A stretch of DNA of 64,000 nt from Lacticaseibacillus zhaodongensis (GTDB taxonomy: Bacteria > Bacillota > Bacilli > Lactobacillales > Lactobacillaceae), in NCBI RefSeq assembly GCF_009687905.1, contig NZ_BLBG01000006.1, positions 62,001 through 126,000 on the forward strand, read 5' to 3'. Of this stretch, positions 60,789 to 64,000 are shown piece after piece (the first letter of the stretch is position 1; every line of letters begins with the position of its first letter). The notes below the pieces were generated by a model, which made no database searches, was not told the DNA's origin, and saw only the letters and a list, made by a program, of their open reading frames with translations. A program made the translations under genes and the position numbers.

Positions 60789-61892
60789 CTACTGCTCAAT
60801 CAGCTTGAACGTCTGCCATGGCTTGATGTACTGCAGCAAGCCTGCGTCCGAATCAACGATGTGACCCACCACGTTGCGGCGGCCGTCGTTGCGGAAGGAG
60901 CGCAGTGCGATCTGCATTTCGCCTTTGTAGCGCGCGTAATCATCGTTCACGACCAGCACGTCACCGCGCTGAAAGTCACCCGTACTTGGCCGCGCGGGGA
61001 TTGCGTCGCCACTGTGGGTGATGCGCGTTTGGGTCGAGCGCAACATGTACTCGGAGGCGTCACCGCGGTAAAGGTGCACGCCGTTGACCCCGTCCAGCAC
61101 GATGGCCCGCTCGACTGCCGTGACATCACTGCGCAGCCGCACGCCAAGCAGTGGCTGGCTGCTAAAGAAGTTCTGCGCGACCAGTTCCAGCTCGCGGTTG
61201 GATGCATACGCATTGCCGATGATCACGTCATCAATCATCCCCGTCAGCAGCAGGTGCTGCACCTGGGTGCCAATCGGCAAGTCCCGGTCCGCCTCCATTG
61301 TTGGCAGACCCTCGTGCACCGGCCAGGGACCGGTTTGGGCAACGTGGGAGCTGACAAAAGCGGCCGTGTGCAGGTTGGCGTCGCGGTAGGGCTGTGAGTA
61401 CTGCATGAAGTAGCGCTCACTCAGACCGGTGTATTCCTGCGGGTAGAAGTTGTGGCAGCCCAGCAGATTGTCGCGCAACGGGTGGTAGCTGAGGATGCTG
61501 GCGAGATAGTTGGTGCCGGCACTCATATTGATCTCAATTTTGAGCCCGTAAGGATTGCGCGTCATCCGCGCCTCCTCGAGGCCCGTGAAACCTTCATCGA
61601 GGCGCAAGCCCCAGACGCCGAGGTCGGCGAAGAAGTGCAAGTCGTCATAGGTCACGCCCAAGTCCTTGAACAGGCCTGGGTTGATGTCAACGATGACTTG
61701 GTAACCCAAGTCGTTTGCACACTTGATGGTGCGCTTGAACTTAGCTAAGGTGCCGGATTCCGCATCGCCGCTCAGCTGCAGCAGTGAGGTGAACACGCGG
61801 GTGTAGCCGAGTTTGTGGCCCGCCTCCAGATAACGCTGGTCATCTTCATAATTAGATAAGTCAGGATAAATCGATAAACCGATGCGACGCAT
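60789..61892 (-). CDS. MupG/DUF871-family TIM-barrel protein
   Basis: 367 residues. RRIGLSIYPDLSNYEDDQRYLEAGHKLGYTRVFTSLLQL opens a TIM barrel; NFYPQEYTGLSERYF is the DUF871 signature. A smaller C-terminal domain follows (from about 250). Characterised relatives are 6-phospho-N-acetylmuramidases that split MurNAc-6P-GlcNAc imported by a PTS. With a cellobiose-family PTS next to it, the operon may take up muropeptide-derived or other beta-linked disaccharides. Start overlaps the DUF3284 stop by one base. Confidence 0.82.
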   Translation of the reverse strand: MRRIGLSIYPDLSNYEDDQRYLEAGHKLGYTRVFTSLLQLSGDAESGTLAKFKRTIKCANDLGYQVIVDINPGLFKDLGVTYDDLHFFADLGVWGLRLDEGFTGLEEARMTRNPYGLKIEINMSAGTNYLASILSYHPLRDNLLGCHNFYPQEYTGLSERYFMQYSQPYRDANLHTAAFVSSHVAQTGPWPVHEGLPTMEADRDLPIGTQVQHLLLTGMIDDVIIGNAYASNRELELVAQNFFSSQPLLGVRLRSDVTAVERAIVLDGVNGVHLYRGDASEYMLRSTQTRITHSGDAIPARPSTGDFQRGDVLVVNDDYARYKGEMQIALRSFRNDGRRNVVGHIVDSDAGLLQYIKPWQTFKLIEQ

Positions 61893-62329
61893 TAAGCTTC
61901 CTCCTTTTGCTGATCACGGTACGCGGCACTGATCTCTGCGGCCATCTTTTTGAAGCGCCGCTTGCGGAACCACCCCAAGAAGAAGGAGGCCGTTTTGTTG
62001 TTGGCCGTGACTTTGGCATCGCGGCCCTTTTGCTGCTCACTGTACGTCAGCGTGCAACTGTCCGCCCCCTGCGGAGTGAGCTCGTAGTCCACAAAATACT
62101 CGTTCCGCCCGGTGCGCAGGGAGTAACCGTAACGCCGGCCGTGCAGGAAGTGCAAGACCTTCAGTTCCCCGGTCTGCTTGTTCCCGAACTCCTTGTGGTA
62201 GCGGTAACCCGGCAGCGCCCGTTCAGCGAGCTGCCGGCCCGTTTGCTGCTTGATATCCTGAAGAACCGAGTCGACCAGGCGCTGGAAGAAATAGTCGGCC
62301 GGAACCTGTAGATCCATTGTAATTTTCAT
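61892..62329 (-). CDS. DUF3284-family protein
   Basis: 145 residues, soluble, START/SRPBCC-like pattern: MKITMDLQVPADYFFQRLVDSVLQDIKQQTGRQL, then YSLRTGRNEYFVDYELTPQGADSCTLTYSEQQ. DUF3284 genes regularly accompany cellobiose-type PTS operons. Coupled by one-base overlap to the MupG-like gene. Role unknown. Confidence 0.85.
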   Translation of the reverse strand: MKITMDLQVPADYFFQRLVDSVLQDIKQQTGRQLAERALPGYRYHKEFGNKQTGELKVLHFLHGRRYGYSLRTGRNEYFVDYELTPQGADSCTLTYSEQQKGRDAKVTANNKTASFFLGWFRKRRFKKMAAEISAAYRDQQKEEA

Positions 62330-62341
62330 TGTGACCTCCTA

Positions 62342-62518
62342 CTAATCCTTTGCCTTGACCGGGTGCCGAAGACTCCGGAAGTAGTGCACACCGGCAGCGA
62401 ATGCCAGCGCCATGCCCCCAAAGAGGCTGGCAAAATAATAATTTCCGGGTAATAGCTGACTAGCCATGATCAAAAGTAAACCTAGATTAACCATCGCCAG
62501 CGTCATTTTCTTAGACAT
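62342..62518 (-). CDS. Small two-segment membrane protein of the PTS operon
   Basis: 58 residues from ATG 62518 (GGAG seven bases upstream): two hydrophobic segments (TLAMVNLGLLLIMASQLL and YYFASLFGGMALAFAAGVHYF) and a basic tail. Lies between the IIC gene and the DUF3284 gene, 12 bp from the latter, so probably cotranscribed. Unrecognised. Confidence 0.7.
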   Translation of the reverse strand: MSKKMTLAMVNLGLLLIMASQLLPGNYYFASLFGGMALAFAAGVHYFRSLRHPVKAKD

Positions 62519-62568
62519 ACCGATTCTCCATTCTATTGTGATTCCAAAACTAATTTTGCAACAACTAC

Positions 62569-63927
62569 TTAATCAACGACTGGCTTGACCCGGTTAGCAG
62601 CCTGAACAAATGGCACGTAAATCAGGAAGCCGATTATGCCGTTGACGATTTGCAGGATCGGCGCCCGCCAGTCCATGGTGGCAATCAGTGAGTTGATGAT
62701 CGGTGGCATGGACCAAACAATCTGCGTCTTGATTGGTGATACTAATCCGAACTGAATCGCGAAGTAGGCGATGGTAACCATGACTACTGGTGCGAGCAGG
62801 AACGGAATGAAGTAGATTGGGTCGAGCACGATTGGCAGCCCGAACATAACTGGCTCGTTAACGTTGAAGAAGCCTGGTGCAATCGCGAGCTTGGCGACCG
62901 CCCGCTGATCGTCCCGCTTGGAGAAGATCAGGATGGCAATCAGCAGTAGCAGGGTTGAACCCGCACCACCGATCCAGGCGTAGAGGTCGAAACAGTTCCG
63001 GGTCCAGAGGTAAGGCAGTGCTTGGTGCTGACTGAAGGCGTTGATGTTCGCAATCTGTGCAGTGAGCCAAATCCCATCGAGGATTGGGCCGAGCACGTTG
63101 GTCCCGTGCAGGCCGAAGAACCAGAAGACTTGAACCAAAATCGTCATCAGCAGCACTGAACCGTAGCCTTGAGACAGGTGCAGCAGTGGATCCTGCAATG
63201 TCTTACTGATGAATTCAATGACAGTGGAAGCACTGAACTTGGTGAAGGCCCAAGTGATGATCCCGCCAACGTACAGGGCTGCGGTAGCAGGAATGATCCC
63301 GGTGAAGGCAGCGGCAATTGCGGGTGGAACTGAATCAGGCATTTTAATAGTAATGTTCTTGTGCATCAAGTAAATGTAAATCGAAATGGCCAGGCCACCC
63401 ATGATCATGACGGTGAAGAAGCCGGCTGAACCGAAGAAGGTGTTGAAGTTGAAGAAGCCCCAACCGGTAACAGACTTACCGGCAACCGCCGCCCCAGCAG
63501 TGGTAAGCGTCTTTGCATCAGCCTTGGACAGCGCCTTGGTCAGTGTCAAGGTGTAGCTTTGTGGCAAGCACATCAGGAAGGTCCCGAGGGTCACGATGCC
63601 CCCGGTGAGTGGTTCGACCTTGTACTGCGTGGACATCTGGTAACCAAAGGTGAAGGCAAAAACCAAGCCGAGAATCGCCAGGGACCCGGTCCAAACCTGG
63701 GCGTTGATCCCAATGAGTGGCTGCATGGCGTTGACGAAGCCGGTCCAGCCGAAGCGGGTTGGAATGTCCCGCACCAGCGCGTTGAGAATTGTCGCGACGG
63801 CCCCAGCCATCGTGGCAGGCATGATTGAAATAAAGGCATCACGTAGCGCGATCAACCACTTAATTGAACCGATCTTTGATGCAATCGGCACAACGTGTTT
63901 ACTGAGCCAATTTATAAATGAGTTCAT
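62569..63927 (-). CDS. PTS IIC component, lactose/cellobiose family
   Basis: 452-residue membrane permease of the phosphotransferase system with about ten segments. It starts MNSFINWLSKHVVPIASKIGSIKWLIALRDAFISIMPATMAGA; FFGLHGTNVLGPILDG and NVNEPVMFGLPIVLDPIYFIPF hold the conserved family motifs, the NEPxxFGxP loop being the sugar-binding signature. ATG 63927 follows GAGAGGAAAACATCT. First gene of the operon within the window. Confidence 0.93.
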   Translation of the reverse strand: MNSFINWLSKHVVPIASKIGSIKWLIALRDAFISIMPATMAGAVATILNALVRDIPTRFGWTGFVNAMQPLIGINAQVWTGSLAILGLVFAFTFGYQMSTQYKVEPLTGGIVTLGTFLMCLPQSYTLTLTKALSKADAKTLTTAGAAVAGKSVTGWGFFNFNTFFGSAGFFTVMIMGGLAISIYIYLMHKNITIKMPDSVPPAIAAAFTGIIPATAALYVGGIITWAFTKFSASTVIEFISKTLQDPLLHLSQGYGSVLLMTILVQVFWFFGLHGTNVLGPILDGIWLTAQIANINAFSQHQALPYLWTRNCFDLYAWIGGAGSTLLLLIAILIFSKRDDQRAVAKLAIAPGFFNVNEPVMFGLPIVLDPIYFIPFLLAPVVMVTIAYFAIQFGLVSPIKTQIVWSMPPIINSLIATMDWRAPILQIVNGIIGFLIYVPFVQAANRVKPVVD

Positions 63928-64000
63928 AGATGTTTTCCTCTCCAGAATCTAAGCAACAAAAATGTATATGGCAAGTATTAAAACTAATCAACAAGCGCGC

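Overview
The window looks like a chromosomal segment of a fairly GC-rich (about 50% or a little more) Lactobacillaceae genome, most like the Lacticaseibacillus/Schleiferilactobacillus side of the family. The basis is the gene content and the protein sequences: maltose phosphorylase, the dut-radA-yacL/gltX neighbourhood, PepC aminopeptidases, D- and L-hydroxyisocaproate dehydrogenases, a KxYKxGKxW/LPXTG surface protein, a T-box-controlled his operon and the Asp23/Gls24 alkaline-shock operon. I cannot fix the species. I see no IS element, prophage, CRISPR array, rRNA or replication origin.

Layout. 1-6.2 kb: maltose/maltodextrin operon on the minus strand (GH13 alpha-glucosidase, neopullulanase-type amylase, GH65 maltose phosphorylase cut by the window edge), then tRNA-Val and gltX. 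8-14.1 kb: aldo/keto reductase, TauE/SafE exporter, a five-gene alkaline-shock operon and an amino acid permease, lying between gltX and yacL. 14.4-21.9 kb: yacL, radA, dut, a GNAT protein, rpiA and two tandem PepC-family genes. 22-27 kb: unlinked histidinol phosphatase and an araT/D-HicDH/L-HicDH set headed by a leader peptide ending Trp-Tyr-Phe-Gly and an attenuator-like RNA. 27-31.8 kb: Doc/Fic-like gene with a small partner, small membrane and hypothetical genes, a decayed CPBP gene and a PadR module. 32-35.2 kb: large LPXTG surface protein. 35.9-38.6 kb: ClC-type channel and DHA2-type MFS transporter. 38.8-45.8 kb: his operon (hisZ-G-B-H-A-F-I-E-C, with no hisD) behind a His-specific T-box. 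45.8-53.7 kb: biotin-independent malonate decarboxylase cluster with a divergent LysR regulator and a fused beta/gamma subunit. 53.8-59.3 kb: acyltransferase-3, a 51-residue Cys-rich protein, a DsrE-like protein, ThrE-type exporter and Kup. 60.4-63.9 kb: PTS IIB/IIC with a MupG-like (DUF871) protein, DUF3284 and a small membrane protein.

The two most interesting signals are not classical genes. First, upstream of araT there is an 18-codon ORF ending W-Y-F-G followed by four mutually exclusive complementary segments and an intrinsic terminator. It reads as ribosome-mediated attenuation by aromatic amino acids. Second, the intergenic regions carry a family of long modular hairpins (8.9-9.15, 12.3-12.6, 45.1-45.4 and 59.28-59.45 kb). 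Copies differ in stem sequence but keep pairing, and they share an asymmetric internal loop (TGAG opposite CG[C/G]A[A/G]). They sit directly after stop codons or inside the his leader. Two further unrelated structured elements lie at 22.0-22.2 and 60.1-60.4 kb.

Functionally, the window links maltose use, histidine synthesis (dependent on a hisD elsewhere, if functional), transamination and reduction of aromatic/branched keto acids, malonate decarboxylation and muropeptide or beta-glucoside uptake. All calls rest on reading the sequence and family knowledge; no database search was run.
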